Made by a program: the position numbers and the translations under genes. Below are positions 36,829 to 46,581 of a stretch of 64,000 nucleotides of DNA, piece by piece. The first letter of the stretch is position 1; each line of letters opens with the position of its first letter. The notes under the pieces were generated by a model. It did no database searches. It worked only from the letters and a program-made list of their open reading frames with translations, and was not told where the DNA came from. Source of the stretch: JAHDHW01 sp965277415 (GTDB lineage: Bacteria > Bacteroidota > Bacteroidia > Chitinophagales > Saprospiraceae); NCBI GenBank assembly GCA_965277415.1, contig CBDICS010000093.1, forward strand, positions 62,001 to 126,000. Direction: 5' to 3'.

Positions 36829-39648
36829 GTGAAAACAATTAAAAAGACCTATTCAATACCCATTTTGGTACTTATATATTTTGCCTTTATTGTACAGGCA
36901 ATGGGCCAGAATGATGGAGCTTATTATTTCGCTATTGCTGACTCCTTATATGAAGTAGGAAATTATGATTTAGCTAAAGAGAATTTTAAGCTTGCAAAAA
37001 CAAATTACGAATCTGCGGGCAATCAAGAAAAAGTAATCGAGTCATTAAGTTTAATCATCAATGCCACAATCCGTACAAGAGATTATTCTAAAGTGCTATC
37101 TTATGAATCAGAGGTTTTAGTGCATTCTAAAAAAGGGGCAATTAGAAAGTCTGTTTTCTTGGCTAAATGTTTTCAGTTATTGGCTAAAGCTAAAAATGAT
37201 CTAAGTCTTTATGGCGATGCATTTGATTATTATATGCGATCAATAGAAATTTATGAATATTTAAATACTAAAAAAGATGACTTAGCTTATGCTTATCGAA
37301 ATGCTTCTCATATAGCGCAAATGAGGTTGGATTATAGTGGCGCTATTCATTTATTGAAAAAAGGCTTAGCGACCAATTCTATTTTTTATCGTTCCTCGCT
37401 TTATGCGCAATTAGCGAATGTATCAAATTTTTTAAGAGATTATGAAAAGGCCTATGAGTATATTGAATTAGGCTTAGCTTCTAATCCTCGCCCTGGTAAT
37501 GAAGCTATTCTAAATATCAATCTTTCAGACTACCATTTATACTATAAGAGAGATTATAAAAACGCAGAAAAATATGCTAAATCTGCTTTACAGTATTATG
37601 AAGGAAATCCACGATATAGTTATGATCGAATGAATTTATATAAAATGCTTGCAACGATTTATAATGTTCAGGGATTAGATAAAGACGCATCTTATTGGTT
37701 CGCAAAAGCGGAACAAGCGGTAAGTAATGATTTCAAGACTAGAACTGCTGCGGATCTTTTTGTTAGGATGGGAAATTATTATTTTAAGAATGGAGAAATC
37801 AATCAATCAATCAAGTACTTCCACAAAGCTTTGATTCAGGTATTCCCGGATTTTAATGAATCCAATATTTTAATGAACCCTCAGGTCAGTAAAGTATATA
37901 AGGAATCTTGGATTATGGATGCGGCTTCGGGAAAGGCAAAAGCTTTGAAGAAACAGTATGAAATAGATGGGCATATAAAAAACTTAGAAGCTGCTGCTAG
38001 TTGCTATGATCTTGTTATTGCAGAAATAAAAGCATTGAATGAAAGTTATGGGAATGAAGCGTCCAAGATTTATTTGGGAGATTATGGTTATGCTTATTTT
38101 GAAGCAACTATTGAGGTTAATTATTTGCTTTATGAAAACACAGCAAAGCCAAAATATTTAGAGAAAATTTACTTGTTGATGGAACAATCCAAAGCAGTAG
38201 TTTTATCTGAAGCTATTCAGAAGAATAAGGCGATTATCGAAGCGTCTATTCCGGATACTTTATTGAAAATTGAAGAGGAACTTAGAATTTCAATTGCAGA
38301 AAAAAATGTTGAATTAATACATTTCAATGAATATGATAATAGTACTTCATTCGATTCGATCGAATTAGAAATATTAGATTTGACTAATATTTATAATAAG
38401 CATTTAGGGTTATTAAAAAAGCAATTTTCCAAATTTCAGTCCTTGACGGAATCATTTATATTGCCATCAGTACGAGACGTTCAATCTTATATTAAAGGTC
38501 AATCGACGGCTGTGATAGAATACTTTGTAGGGGATAGTAGTATATATGCTTTAATGATACTAGAGGAAGAAATAAAAGTTCATAAAATTAGAAATGATAA
38601 AAAAACAAATGTACTTATTGATGACTTTCTATCTTATTTTGTAAACGAAAGCCAGTTTGTAAATAATCCAGAAGCTTATAATAAGACTGCTTATCAGTTA
38701 TACTTAACTTTATTTTCTGATCTCCTCGATTCAAGTACTGATGTCCAAAATATAGTGATTATTCCTGATGGAAAATTGAAGCAAATCTCTTTTGAGGCTT
38801 TAATCGACAAGCCTGAGGTGAAATATTCAAATGGCATCAATCATTATTTACTCAACAAATATTTGATATATTATGCTAATTCGGCCAACTTAATGCTACA
38901 CTTTAATTCGAGTAAAGGAGCAGGAGAATATTTTTTGAATGTTGCACCAGGTTTTTTAGGAAAAGAACGAAACATGAGTCCGCTAGCTCATAGCCCAAAA
39001 GAAGTCGAATCAATCAGCAATCTGGTAAGCCTTAATGGAATAGAAGCTAATCTGAATAAGTTTAAGGAAAAGGCGAGAAATAGTAAAATTATACATTTAT
39101 CTACTCATGCTACAGTAGGTCGAAAGGATGAAATTCCTAAAATCGAATTTATTGATACCTCACTTTTTTTATCAGAAATTTATGCATTAAACCTTAAAGC
39201 AGACCTTGTTGTGTTAAGTGCTTGTGAATCTCAGATAGGTGAGCTCAAAAGGGGAGAAGGAGTAATGAGTTTAGGTAGAGGTTTCTTTTATGCTGGAGCA
39301 TCAAGTTTAGTGGCAAGTCTTTGGAGTGTAAATGAGAAGTCTACCGCTGAAATTTTTTCAAACTTTTATACTCAATTACAAGATGAAATACCCAAAGGAG
39401 AAGCATTAAGACTAGCTAAATTAAATTATCTTGAAAATACTAAAAGTGATTTGAAAAGATCTCCATATTATTGGGCTGGATTGGTTTATTTAGGGAAAAA
39501 TGAAGTAGTTGATTTTTCTAGGCTGAATAAGTATTCAAAAACCGGACTATGGAGTTTATTATTTATAGTTTTTGCTGGGCTTTTTTATTTGTCAAAGAAC
39601 CATTTTTCAAAAACTCTAAAGACTAAATCAGCCAAGACTTATTTCTAA
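36829..39648 (+). CDS. Exported TPR-CHAT caspase-like protease, membrane anchored
   Basis: A 939-residue protein starting at GTG 36829; no ATG gives a better start. A signal peptide (IPILVLIYFAFIVQAMGQ) leads to about 10 TPR-like helical repeats (residues ~30-460), a linker, and a C-terminal CHAT domain (~640-895) with His760 in HLSTHA and Cys799 in LSACES, the catalytic pair of the caspase-like CHAT proteases. A conserved GEGVMSLGRGFFYAGASSLVASLW segment (split here by its positions ~808-831) follows. One membrane span (LWSLLFIVFAGLFYL) and a short basic tail end the protein. The topology puts the protease in the periplasm. Its 3' end overlaps the convergent anti-sigma-like gene by four bases. 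Confidence 0.88.
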   Translation: MKTIKKTYSIPILVLIYFAFIVQAMGQNDGAYYFAIADSLYEVGNYDLAKENFKLAKTNYESAGNQEKVIESLSLIINATIRTRDYSKVLSYESEVLVHSKKGAIRKSVFLAKCFQLLAKAKNDLSLYGDAFDYYMRSIEIYEYLNTKKDDLAYAYRNASHIAQMRLDYSGAIHLLKKGLATNSIFYRSSLYAQLANVSNFLRDYEKAYEYIELGLASNPRPGNEAILNINLSDYHLYYKRDYKNAEKYAKSALQYYEGNPRYSYDRMNLYKMLATIYNVQGLDKDASYWFAKAEQAVSNDFKTRTAADLFVRMGNYYFKNGEINQSIKYFHKALIQVFPDFNESNILMNPQVSKVYKESWIMDAASGKAKALKKQYEIDGHIKNLEAAASCYDLVIAEIKALNESYGNEASKIYLGDYGYAYFEATIEVNYLLYENTAKPKYLEKIYLLMEQSKAVVLSEAIQKNKAIIEASIPDTLLKIEEELRISIAEKNVELIHFNEYDNSTSFDSIELEILDLTNIYNKHLGLLKKQFSKFQSLTESFILPSVRDVQSYIKGQSTAVIEYFVGDSSIYALMILEEEIKVHKIRNDKKTNVLIDDFLSYFVNESQFVNNPEAYNKTAYQLYLTLFSDLLDSSTDVQNIVIIPDGKLKQISFEALIDKPEVKYSNGINHYLLNKYLIYYANSANLMLHFNSSKGAGEYFLNVAPGFLGKERNMSPLAHSPKEVESISNLVSLNGIEANLNKFKEKARNSKIIHLSTHATVGRKDEIPKIEFIDTSLFLSEIYALNLKADLVVLSACESQIGELKRGEGVMSLGRGFFYAGASSLVASLWSVNEKSTAEIFSNFYTQLQDEIPKGEALRLAKLNYLENTKSDLKRSPYYWAGLVYLGKNEVVDFSRLNKYSKTGLWSLLFIVFAGLFYLSKNHFSKTLKTKSAKTYF

Positions 39649-40373
39649 CGTTTAATCTTTTTAGCTAATTCCTCTGCTTGTTTATATCTTGATGATTGTG
39701 CTGGAATTTGTTTTAGAATGAGATGACTTTCTTTAAGAAGTCCTTGTTTAAGTAATGCTAAACCGTGATACCATTGGGTTTCAGGTTTAGCATATGGACT
39801 GTTTTTTCCCACCATGGTCAAAAGGTTTATACCCTCGGTAAATTTTTCTGATTCAATAAGTGCTATGCCTTTTGCCAATAAGTATTCTGTGTTTTGGGGA
39901 TTTAAATCTAATAACTGATCTAGTATAGGTATAGCTCTTTGATACGCCCCATCCTTAAGTGCCATTTCCGCTTCCACAATCAATTCATTCTCGTTCCCTT
40001 TTTCAACAAAATCAAACTCCGGCTGAAAATATGTTGCATACAATTGCCCCGGAGTAGGAGGGCGAGTAAAGAACCAAAGCGCAACAAATAGAATGGCAAT
40101 TGAAGCAGCAGCGACCAACCACATTCGTCGAGGAATGACTTTGGATTGTGTGGTTCTTTTTTCTTCAATCTCTTCTTTGTAAATTTTCTTTAAATCTTTT
40201 TTTAAGTTTAGATTTCCCAATACTTCAATACCCTCCATCACATCTTTTTCTAATAAAAAAGCTTGAGCAAATTCTTCATCTATTTCTAAGCGTCGCTGAA
40301 AATCTTTTAACTCTGTTTCACTCAGACTTTGTTCAAAATACCGTTCAATTAATTTTATGGAATCCATATACAT
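39645..40373 (-). CDS. Anti-sigma-factor-like one-TM protein with periplasmic TPRs
   Basis: A 242-residue protein. The N-terminal ~80 residues (IERYFEQSLSETELKDFQRRL...FAQAFLLEKDV) resemble the sigma-binding start of Bacteroidota anti-sigma-like proteins, without a zinc-binding HxxxCxxC. One membrane span lies at about 84-104 (RMWLVAAASIAILFVALWFF), followed by a periplasmic part with TPR-like repeats (AYQRAIPILDQLLDLNPQNTEYLLAKGIALIE). It is 40 bases downstream of the ECF sigma gene on the same strand, the usual sigma/anti-sigma order. The start may be the second Met at 40367. It is a candidate substrate of the adjacent CHAT protease, by inference only. Confidence 0.7.
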   Translation of the reverse strand: MYMDSIKLIERYFEQSLSETELKDFQRRLEIDEEFAQAFLLEKDVMEGIEVLGNLNLKKDLKKIYKEEIEEKRTTQSKVIPRRMWLVAAASIAILFVALWFFTRPPTPGQLYATYFQPEFDFVEKGNENELIVEAEMALKDGAYQRAIPILDQLLDLNPQNTEYLLAKGIALIESEKFTEGINLLTMVGKNSPYAKPETQWYHGLALLKQGLLKESHLILKQIPAQSSRYKQAEELAKKIKR

Positions 40374-40413
40374 TTTATTACTTTGATCAGATCAGTCGCC
40401 AGGCCAAACGCTA

Positions 40414-40995
40414 TTATCGTAGGGACTGTTGATAGGTCACATTCTCCATTACTTTTGAGCGAATATTTTTCATACACTTGCTTTTTTTATTCTTTGCTAC
40501 TTGCTCACTAGCCATATTTAATCTTGCTTTGATTTCACTCATCTTTAATTTACGAAAATAAAATAACTCTAGTATCGTTCTGCAATCATCTCCCAATTCC
40601 TGTAATAGGTCTAATAATAATTTTCTCTTTTCATCAACCACTAATGTATTGAAATGATCTTCTTGAATTTGGATCGTTTCATGTTTATCTTCCAGAGCTG
40701 TTTCTCTTTTACTACTTCTCAATTTCATTAACCAAAGATTTCTACAAATAGAATATAGATAAGTCTTAAGTGTACTCTTCAATTGGAAAACGTCTTTTTT
40801 AGCATTATTAAAAAGCACAATCAAACCATCTTGGAATATATCGGCAGCATCTTCTTTGGTTCCTGAATTAGTCAATACGAGACTTTCGATTAAGCCAAAA
40901 TAACTTCGATATAAATATCGAAATGCTTTTTCTTGTTGATTAGCCTTTCCGGATTGTAGAAATTTAATGATTTCTGAATCTTTTGTTTGTTCCAT
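40414..40995 (-). CDS. ECF-type sigma-70 factor
   Basis: A 193-residue RNA polymerase sigma factor from the ATG at 40995. Region 2 has FRYLYRSYFGLIESLV and the helix EDAADIFQDGLIVLF (matching the D-x-x-Q-D core), then LKTYLYSICRNLWLMKLR for -10 melting. Region 4 has LLDLLQELGDDCRTILELFYFRKLKMSEIKARLNM, a helix-turn-helix for -35 binding. The length and lack of region 3 fit ECF sigma factors. It is followed by the anti-sigma-like TPR protein, which in turn converges on the TPR-CHAT protease. Target genes are unknown; the DUF11-like/CHAT pair is an obvious candidate. Confidence 0.9.
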   Translation of the reverse strand: MEQTKDSEIIKFLQSGKANQQEKAFRYLYRSYFGLIESLVLTNSGTKEDAADIFQDGLIVLFNNAKKDVFQLKSTLKTYLYSICRNLWLMKLRSSKRETALEDKHETIQIQEDHFNTLVVDEKRKLLLDLLQELGDDCRTILELFYFRKLKMSEIKARLNMASEQVAKNKKSKCMKNIRSKVMENVTYQQSLR

Positions 40996-41366
40996 TATCA
41001 GATTGCTTTCTCTATTGCTAAATATAATCAAAATATGGTGATTTTACTATTCCATGCATTCAAATTGATGGCTCTATTTACAATTACATGCATTCATAAA
41101 AATGATACGCTATCCCTAAAATAATATCCGCCTATTTTCTTAAATGTCTCTCTTATTTGAAATTTTAACATTTGATCCTGCAACTTTTTCTGATCTAATC
41201 AGTCTTTCAAGTGTATTCCAATTACAAGCGGTAGCTGGCGCCACTACTGTCTGAAATTTGAAGCACTTACTATTCTCAATTATTAAAAGATGATATAAGG
41301 AAATTAAATTGACGCAATTACTATTCGTCATGACTAGTATTCGTTTTATTTATTCACAACTCAGCT
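40996..41366. other. Divergent intergenic region, sigma factor / DUF5916 gene
   Basis: About 370 bases between divergent genes. Only a weak 63-codon frame (41140-41331) is open and it lacks any protein-like features. It presumably holds the two promoters. No RNA or repeat recognised. Confidence 0.45.
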
Positions 41367-44042
41367 TTGATGATGAAAACAATAATTAAGCTATTGCTTG
41401 TAATGACCTTCTTTTGCTCACAGTCTGGCTTTGGACAAACAGTAATTGAAAAAGAAACTAAAACAGTTCATAAAAAAATATACAATACTAAATCTATACA
41501 TGGTCCAGCCCCTGTATTGGATGGTTTATTTGATGAAGCATGTTGGAATACCGTTGGCTGGACAAGTGATTTTATCCAGCGTAGACCTTATGAAGGAGAA
41601 AAACCTTCACAAGAGACCGCTTTTAAAATCTTATACGATCAAAAAAATATTTATGTAGCATTTCGTTGCTTTGATACAGAACCAGATAAGATCGAAAAGC
41701 GTTTGTCTCGCCGTGATGGTTTTGAAGGGGATTGGGTAGAAATTAATATAGATAGTTACTTTGATAAACGTACTGCTTTTTCCTTTTCTATTACTGCTGC
41801 GGGGGTGAAAGGGGATGAACTCATCTCTAATGATGGAAATAATTGGGATTCTAGTTGGGACCCAATTTGGTATGCTAAGGTGAATTCGGATGAAGAAGGC
41901 TGGACCGCTGAAATCCGCATCCCTTTGAGTCAACTTCGTTTTGCAAAAAAAGAAAATCATATCTGGGGTATTCAAGTCAATCGACTGGACTTTAGAACTC
42001 AGGAAAGATCTAATTGGCAGTTTGTAGAGCAAAATAATTCTAGTTGGGTTGGTAGTTTTGGAGAATTGCATGGGATTGCTGGAATTCAACCGCAAAAGCA
42101 AGTAGAGATTATGCCTTATGTAGTTGCTCAAACGGAGACATTCGAAAAAGTGGAGGGAAACCCTTTTGCTACAGGTAATGATCGAAGTATAAGTGCAGGA
42201 TTGGATGGTAAAATAGGAATCACCAGTGATCTAACTTTAGACTTTACGATCAATCCGGATTTTGGGCAAGTAGAGGCGGATCCTTCTGTTGTTAATCTTG
42301 ATGGATTTCAAGTCTTTTTTGGAGAGCGTCGCCCATTTTTTATTGAAGGTAGAAATATTTTTAATTATCAAGTGACTTCTGCAGAAGCAGGAGGACCTTT
42401 TAGGAGCGACCAATTATTCTATTCTCGGAGGATTGGAGGAAACCCTCATGCCTATCCTGATTTGGAAGATAATGAATATGCAGATAGACCCAATAATACA
42501 ACTATATTGGGTGCTGCAAAATTTACGGGTAAAACTAAAAATGGCCTTTCTATCGGAATCATGGAAAGCATCACAGCGAAGGAATATGCAGAAATTGATC
42601 ATGAAGGAGAACGTAGAGAAGAGGTGATAGAACCACTAACCAATTATTTCGTTGGTCGCTTGCAAAAAGATTATAAAAATGGTAATACAGTTATCGGAGG
42701 AATGTTCACGGCCGTTAATCGTAAATTGGACGGTACTGATTTGGACTTTTTGCATGAGTCAGCATATTCAGGAGGCTTGGACTTTTTGCAACGTTGGAAA
42801 AATAAAACTTGGTACGCTTCCGGTAATTTGGTTTTCAGTCAGGTAAATGGAAGTAGAGATGCGATCACTGATACTCAAACATCTTTTGAGCGTTTATATC
42901 AAAGAGAAGGTGCGGATCATTTAAGTGTAGATACTACTCTGACTTCACTTTTTGGACATGGTGGGACACTGAAATTAGGAAAAGGAGGAGGAGGAAAACG
43001 ATTTAACTTTGATGGTGGTGTAACATGGAGAAGCCCGGGATTAGAGTTGAATGATATTGGATTTCTAAGAAGTACAGATTATGTTGTTCACTTTCTTTGG
43101 GCGGGATACCGGATTGATAAAGCTTTCTCAATATTCCAACAAGTACGATTCAATTATAACCATTGGTTCGGATGGGACTATGGTGGTTTGCATACTTATC
43201 ATGGTTGGAATGTCAATGCTCATGCTCGATTTAAAAATAACTATGGGATTGGATCTGGTGTTAATATTCAACCTTATGATATCTCTACGAATGCTTTGCG
43301 TGGCGGACCTGCTATGAGATTATCGCCTAATATCAATAATTGGATGTATGCTTATTCAGATCAAAGCAAGAAAGTGTTTTTTGAGTATAATATGTTTCAC
43401 TCTTGGGCTTCTGATAAATCTCAACACACAAAAAACTATAGTGTTTTTGCTAATTATCAACCTACAAAGACGATTCGAATCAGCGTAGGACCAGAAATTA
43501 ATATTCGAAGAAATGATGTTCAATACGTCAATAATATTGATTATAATAATGAAGTAAGATATGTCAATGGAACAATCAAACAAAAGACCTTAAGTATGTC
43601 TCTACGATTGAACTATACGATCCGACCCAATTTGACGATCCAATATTATGGTCAACCATTTATCTCTCGTGGACGATACACAGACTTTAAATACATCGCT
43701 AATCCATTAGAATCAAATGCCGAAGATCGATATATCGCTTATAGCGAAAAACAAATTTCATTTAATCCAGAAAATGATGCTTATGAAGTAGATGATAACC
43801 TTGATGAAAACCTGGACTATGAAATCAATAATCCTGACTTCAATTTTATTCAATTTCGATCCAATTTAGTAGCCCGTTGGGAGTATATTCCTGGATCTGA
43901 GTTGTTTCTGGTTTGGTCACAAGGAACGACTAGTTTTGGAGACCCTCAAGACAGGATTTTGCCTAGTTTGACAGAAAATCTATTCTCTGAAAAAGCGCAT
44001 AATATTTTTCTGGTCAAATGTACTTATAGATTTATTAAATAA
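41367..44042 (+). CDS. DUF5916 outer-membrane protein with N-terminal CBM9-like domain
   Basis: An 891-residue exported protein. A signal peptide ends at SGFGQ. An N-terminal CBM9-like carbohydrate-binding domain follows (APVLDGLFDEACWNTVGWTSDFIQRRP, IYVAFRCFDTEP, DWVEINIDSYFDKRTAFSFSITAAGVKGD, EIRIPLSQLRFA). A long beta-rich C-terminal region (DUF5916) contains FGERRPFFIEGRNIFNY and many aromatic amphipathic strands, ending in a beta-barrel-like LVKCTYRFIK. The family is frequent in Bacteroidota and is thought to sit in the outer membrane; its function is not established. It is monocistronic with a terminator after it. Confidence 0.88.
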   Translation: MMMKTIIKLLLVMTFFCSQSGFGQTVIEKETKTVHKKIYNTKSIHGPAPVLDGLFDEACWNTVGWTSDFIQRRPYEGEKPSQETAFKILYDQKNIYVAFRCFDTEPDKIEKRLSRRDGFEGDWVEINIDSYFDKRTAFSFSITAAGVKGDELISNDGNNWDSSWDPIWYAKVNSDEEGWTAEIRIPLSQLRFAKKENHIWGIQVNRLDFRTQERSNWQFVEQNNSSWVGSFGELHGIAGIQPQKQVEIMPYVVAQTETFEKVEGNPFATGNDRSISAGLDGKIGITSDLTLDFTINPDFGQVEADPSVVNLDGFQVFFGERRPFFIEGRNIFNYQVTSAEAGGPFRSDQLFYSRRIGGNPHAYPDLEDNEYADRPNNTTILGAAKFTGKTKNGLSIGIMESITAKEYAEIDHEGERREEVIEPLTNYFVGRLQKDYKNGNTVIGGMFTAVNRKLDGTDLDFLHESAYSGGLDFLQRWKNKTWYASGNLVFSQVNGSRDAITDTQTSFERLYQREGADHLSVDTTLTSLFGHGGTLKLGKGGGGKRFNFDGGVTWRSPGLELNDIGFLRSTDYVVHFLWAGYRIDKAFSIFQQVRFNYNHWFGWDYGGLHTYHGWNVNAHARFKNNYGIGSGVNIQPYDISTNALRGGPAMRLSPNINNWMYAYSDQSKKVFFEYNMFHSWASDKSQHTKNYSVFANYQPTKTIRISVGPEINIRRNDVQYVNNIDYNNEVRYVNGTIKQKTLSMSLRLNYTIRPNLTIQYYGQPFISRGRYTDFKYIANPLESNAEDRYIAYSEKQISFNPENDAYEVDDNLDENLDYEINNPDFNFIQFRSNLVARWEYIPGSELFLVWSQGTTSFGDPQDRILPSLTENLFSEKAHNIFLVKCTYRFIK

Positions 44043-44149
44043 GTTCCATAAAGAGCGAGAGAGGAAGGTAGAAAGGGTTGAGAGGAATAGTATTTTCTTT
44101 TTAGCCTTTTCTCACCTTTTAAATCAAAGATAATGTGAGTTGTTTTCTA

Positions 44150-44191
44150 GTGGCTTGTGTTTATTAATAAAACGCAGGCCACAGTTTTTTT
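44150..44191 (+). terminator. Intrinsic terminator after the DUF5916 gene
   Basis: An imperfect stem GTGGC-TTGTGTTT / AAAACGCAGGCCAC (44150-44182) is followed by eight T (44184-44191). It lies between convergent genes. Confidence 0.75.
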
Positions 44192-44200
44192 AATGAAAAC

Positions 44201-45892
44201 TCAATTATTTAGATCTAATAAATTGTCCATAAATATTTTATAAAACGCCTCATGTTTTAAATAATCCAATTGGTCTAACTTTACTTCCATCCCTTTTTGA
44301 AAGCCATCTTCATTGAAACGTTGAATTAGCATAGAATCTTTACTGATAATATGAATAGGCGTAGCGGCATCATGGGTAATATTAGTTATTTTGTATTCCA
44401 TCCCAGGAGGTTGATGGTCTCCTACTAAGATGAAAATGCTGTTTTCAGATTCTTCTAAAATGAAGCGAGTCATTAATTCTAATTCATATTGAATTGATTT
44501 CTCATAGCGATCAATTTCATTACCTTCCATACTTTGTACCTTTCCTGGTTGAGGTCGGTTAAGCTCTTTCCAATCATCTACTATTGGAGGTGGTTCAAAC
44601 CAAGGCATATGTGAACCCATCGTTATAAAAAATAACAGTTTGGGTTTTTCAACATCTTTCGTGATTACATCCCTGTAATACCCCATTGCATATTGATCAG
44701 GAATACCTCCTAATACATCGTAAGGATGCCCTTGGTATTTAAAGTCCCAATAAGTCCACCATTCATCAAATCCCCAATAACGATTAGTACGCTCATAAGG
44801 AATTAATGAACTAGAATTGGTATTACTAATAGTAGAAAGTCGATAAGTTTGATAGCCTTGTTTATTAAAGTATCTAACCATATGGGGGAAGGAATGATTT
44901 TTTTGAATTAAATCATTATACTGAATCTGGTTTTCAACTTTCAATCCACTCATAAAAGAACTAAAAGCTAGCCAGGATCGACCACCTTTTACAGGCGAAA
45001 TACTATAAGTTGATGCAGTATGATAACCTGCTGAGCTGAGTTCTTTTTCGATACCTTTTATTTGTTGAAGATAGCTGCCTTTTAAATCAGGACTCTCTGT
45101 CACAATAGTACCATATGATTCAATGAACAGTAAATAGATATTGGGTTTTTCGGCAAGTGGATAGTCGAGGTAATTTTTATATGGGCTAGGTTTTGCCTGT
45201 TTGAACTTATCTGCCTCATGAAGACTTGTACTTTTTACTATTTTAGGTATTAGCCAGTGAGTGTCCAAAATATTCTGATGCTCCAATTTATAACTTGAAA
45301 CAGAAGCATAGATAATTGTGAAAAGCAATAAAACCAAGAATGCTAATTGTGTAAGCTTATGTTTCCTAATTAGGAAGAAGTTTTTGATCATCTTCTTCAT
45401 CAAGAAAACAAAAAATACGGCCAATAAAATAGTGGCAATGACCGTAGCAGCATAATATAAAATAGCATTGCCTACCATACTATTTAAGAAAACAGGTAAG
45501 ACTTCTTGCAGTAAGACATAGTCATTTTTAAAGGAAGGAATAATCCCATAAAATTTTTGGTAAAATTCGTAATAGACATTATAAACAAATAGAAATATAA
45601 ACGTAGAATAAAGAATACGCTTCGGCCATTTTTGAGTGGGTTTGATGAAAAAGAATAAACTCAGAAGTAGCAAAATTTCTCCTGATATCTTGAAAAGATG
45701 ATAACTACTTCTTCCAAATAACATGTGTACTCTTCCTGTCCAGGAACCAGCATTGATAGTTGGTCCTTGCAATAAACCCCAATGATTTAGTATGCTAATG
45801 TAATTCTGGAAATACATTAAGCCATTGATCAAAATGAACAATAGCCAAAAAGTGATAAAAGCCCGTTTGTTTAACGCATTCATTTGTTTCAT
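44201..45892 (-). CDS. LtaS-like membrane sulfatase-fold phosphoglycerol/phosphoethanolamine transferase
   Basis: A 563-residue protein with five N-terminal membrane segments (to about residue 215) and an extracytoplasmic alkaline-phosphatase/sulfatase-fold domain. The nucleophile is likely a Thr in NIYLLFIESYGTIVTES near 262. A Ser/Trp-rich segment (SPVKGGRSWLAFSSFMSGL) and metal ligands FFITMGSHMPW and FILVGDHQPPG follow, as in lipoteichoic acid synthase and related transferases. As this is a Gram-negative, the product is not LTA; a periplasmic glycan or lipid modified with phosphoglycerol is more likely. It is the last gene of an operon with the CDP-alcohol phosphatidyltransferase 18 bases upstream. 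Confidence 0.8.
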   Translation of the reverse strand: MKQMNALNKRAFITFWLLFILINGLMYFQNYISILNHWGLLQGPTINAGSWTGRVHMLFGRSSYHLFKISGEILLLLSLFFFIKPTQKWPKRILYSTFIFLFVYNVYYEFYQKFYGIIPSFKNDYVLLQEVLPVFLNSMVGNAILYYAATVIATILLAVFFVFLMKKMIKNFFLIRKHKLTQLAFLVLLLFTIIYASVSSYKLEHQNILDTHWLIPKIVKSTSLHEADKFKQAKPSPYKNYLDYPLAEKPNIYLLFIESYGTIVTESPDLKGSYLQQIKGIEKELSSAGYHTASTYSISPVKGGRSWLAFSSFMSGLKVENQIQYNDLIQKNHSFPHMVRYFNKQGYQTYRLSTISNTNSSSLIPYERTNRYWGFDEWWTYWDFKYQGHPYDVLGGIPDQYAMGYYRDVITKDVEKPKLLFFITMGSHMPWFEPPPIVDDWKELNRPQPGKVQSMEGNEIDRYEKSIQYELELMTRFILEESENSIFILVGDHQPPGMEYKITNITHDAATPIHIISKDSMLIQRFNEDGFQKGMEVKLDQLDYLKHEAFYKIFMDNLLDLNN

Positions 45893-45910
45893 AAATTGGA
45901 GGCTATACCT

Positions 45911-46576
45911 CTATCGTCTTCTCAAAACGCCCAAAAAGCTATTTCCAAAAGAATAGAAAACCAAACAGCTTCCTATAAAAATAGCAGGAATGTAGATCTT
46001 TGCTGGTAATAAAAAACCTGAAATCAAACTGCTCATTAAAATTACTGCAATTACTTGAGCAAAGTAATCTCTTGATTCTTTTTGTTTACTTGGTTTAAAA
46101 AATAAAAGTAAAAGAAAATAAATATACCTTAACCAGGCAACTAATAATATCCAACTTCCTATTTTTTCTTGAAACCAAAGAATACTGCAAAGTGTAAGCA
46201 CTAAAAAAGCATCGGTTTCCATATCAAAATAAGCGCCAAAGGGAGAAGTGTTTTTAAATCTACGTGCTAGATAACCATCTAGACCATCTAAGATAAGTAC
46301 GATTAAAGCAATTGTTCCTATCCAAAAATCGCTCAAATCGTTCAAAGAAAATAGAATGAATAGTAAAGCGAGAAATCTAAATAATGTAACTAAGTTTGCC
46401 GGTTCTACTAAGAATGAAACCTGTGTGCTATGCTTTGCCTTCCAAATAAAAAGCGCTGCAAAAGAAATTACAGCGCTAATACCAATAATGGTTATATTTT
46501 TAGTAAAAAGAAAAATGCTACAGGAAGATAAAATAATTATGGAATGAATGGTCATCCACCTTTCGACCCACAACAT
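45911..46576 (-). CDS. CDP-alcohol phosphatidyltransferase
   Basis: A 221-residue inner-membrane enzyme with about six membrane segments and the complete family motif D-G-x2-A-R-x8-G-x3-D-x3-D (DGYLARRFKNTSPFGAYFD with the final D four residues on). It transfers a phosphatidyl or similar group from a CDP-lipid to an alcohol. The acceptor is unknown; next to an LtaS-like enzyme it may make a phosphatidylglycerol-like donor lipid. The start could also be the Met at 46555. It lies five bases after the NqrM-like gene and 18 bases before the LtaS-like gene. Confidence 0.88.
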   Translation of the reverse strand: MLWVERWMTIHSIIILSSCSIFLFTKNITIIGISAVISFAALFIWKAKHSTQVSFLVEPANLVTLFRFLALLFILFSLNDLSDFWIGTIALIVLILDGLDGYLARRFKNTSPFGAYFDMETDAFLVLTLCSILWFQEKIGSWILLVAWLRYIYFLLLLFFKPSKQKESRDYFAQVIAVILMSSLISGFLLPAKIYIPAIFIGSCLVFYSFGNSFLGVLRRR

Positions 46577-46581
46577 ATGAT

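Noticed and set aside
36829..40995. The CHAT/sigma set as a true type III-E CRISPR (Craspase) locus
   Set aside because: There is no gRAMP/Cas7-11, Csx30 or Csx31, and the CHAT protein is exported. The CRISPR array is 18 kb away and has no cas genes. Only the protease/sigma logic is parallel.
41140..41331. 63-codon minus-strand frame between the sigma factor and DUF5916 genes
   Set aside because: No signal, domain or start context; it lies in a divergent promoter region.
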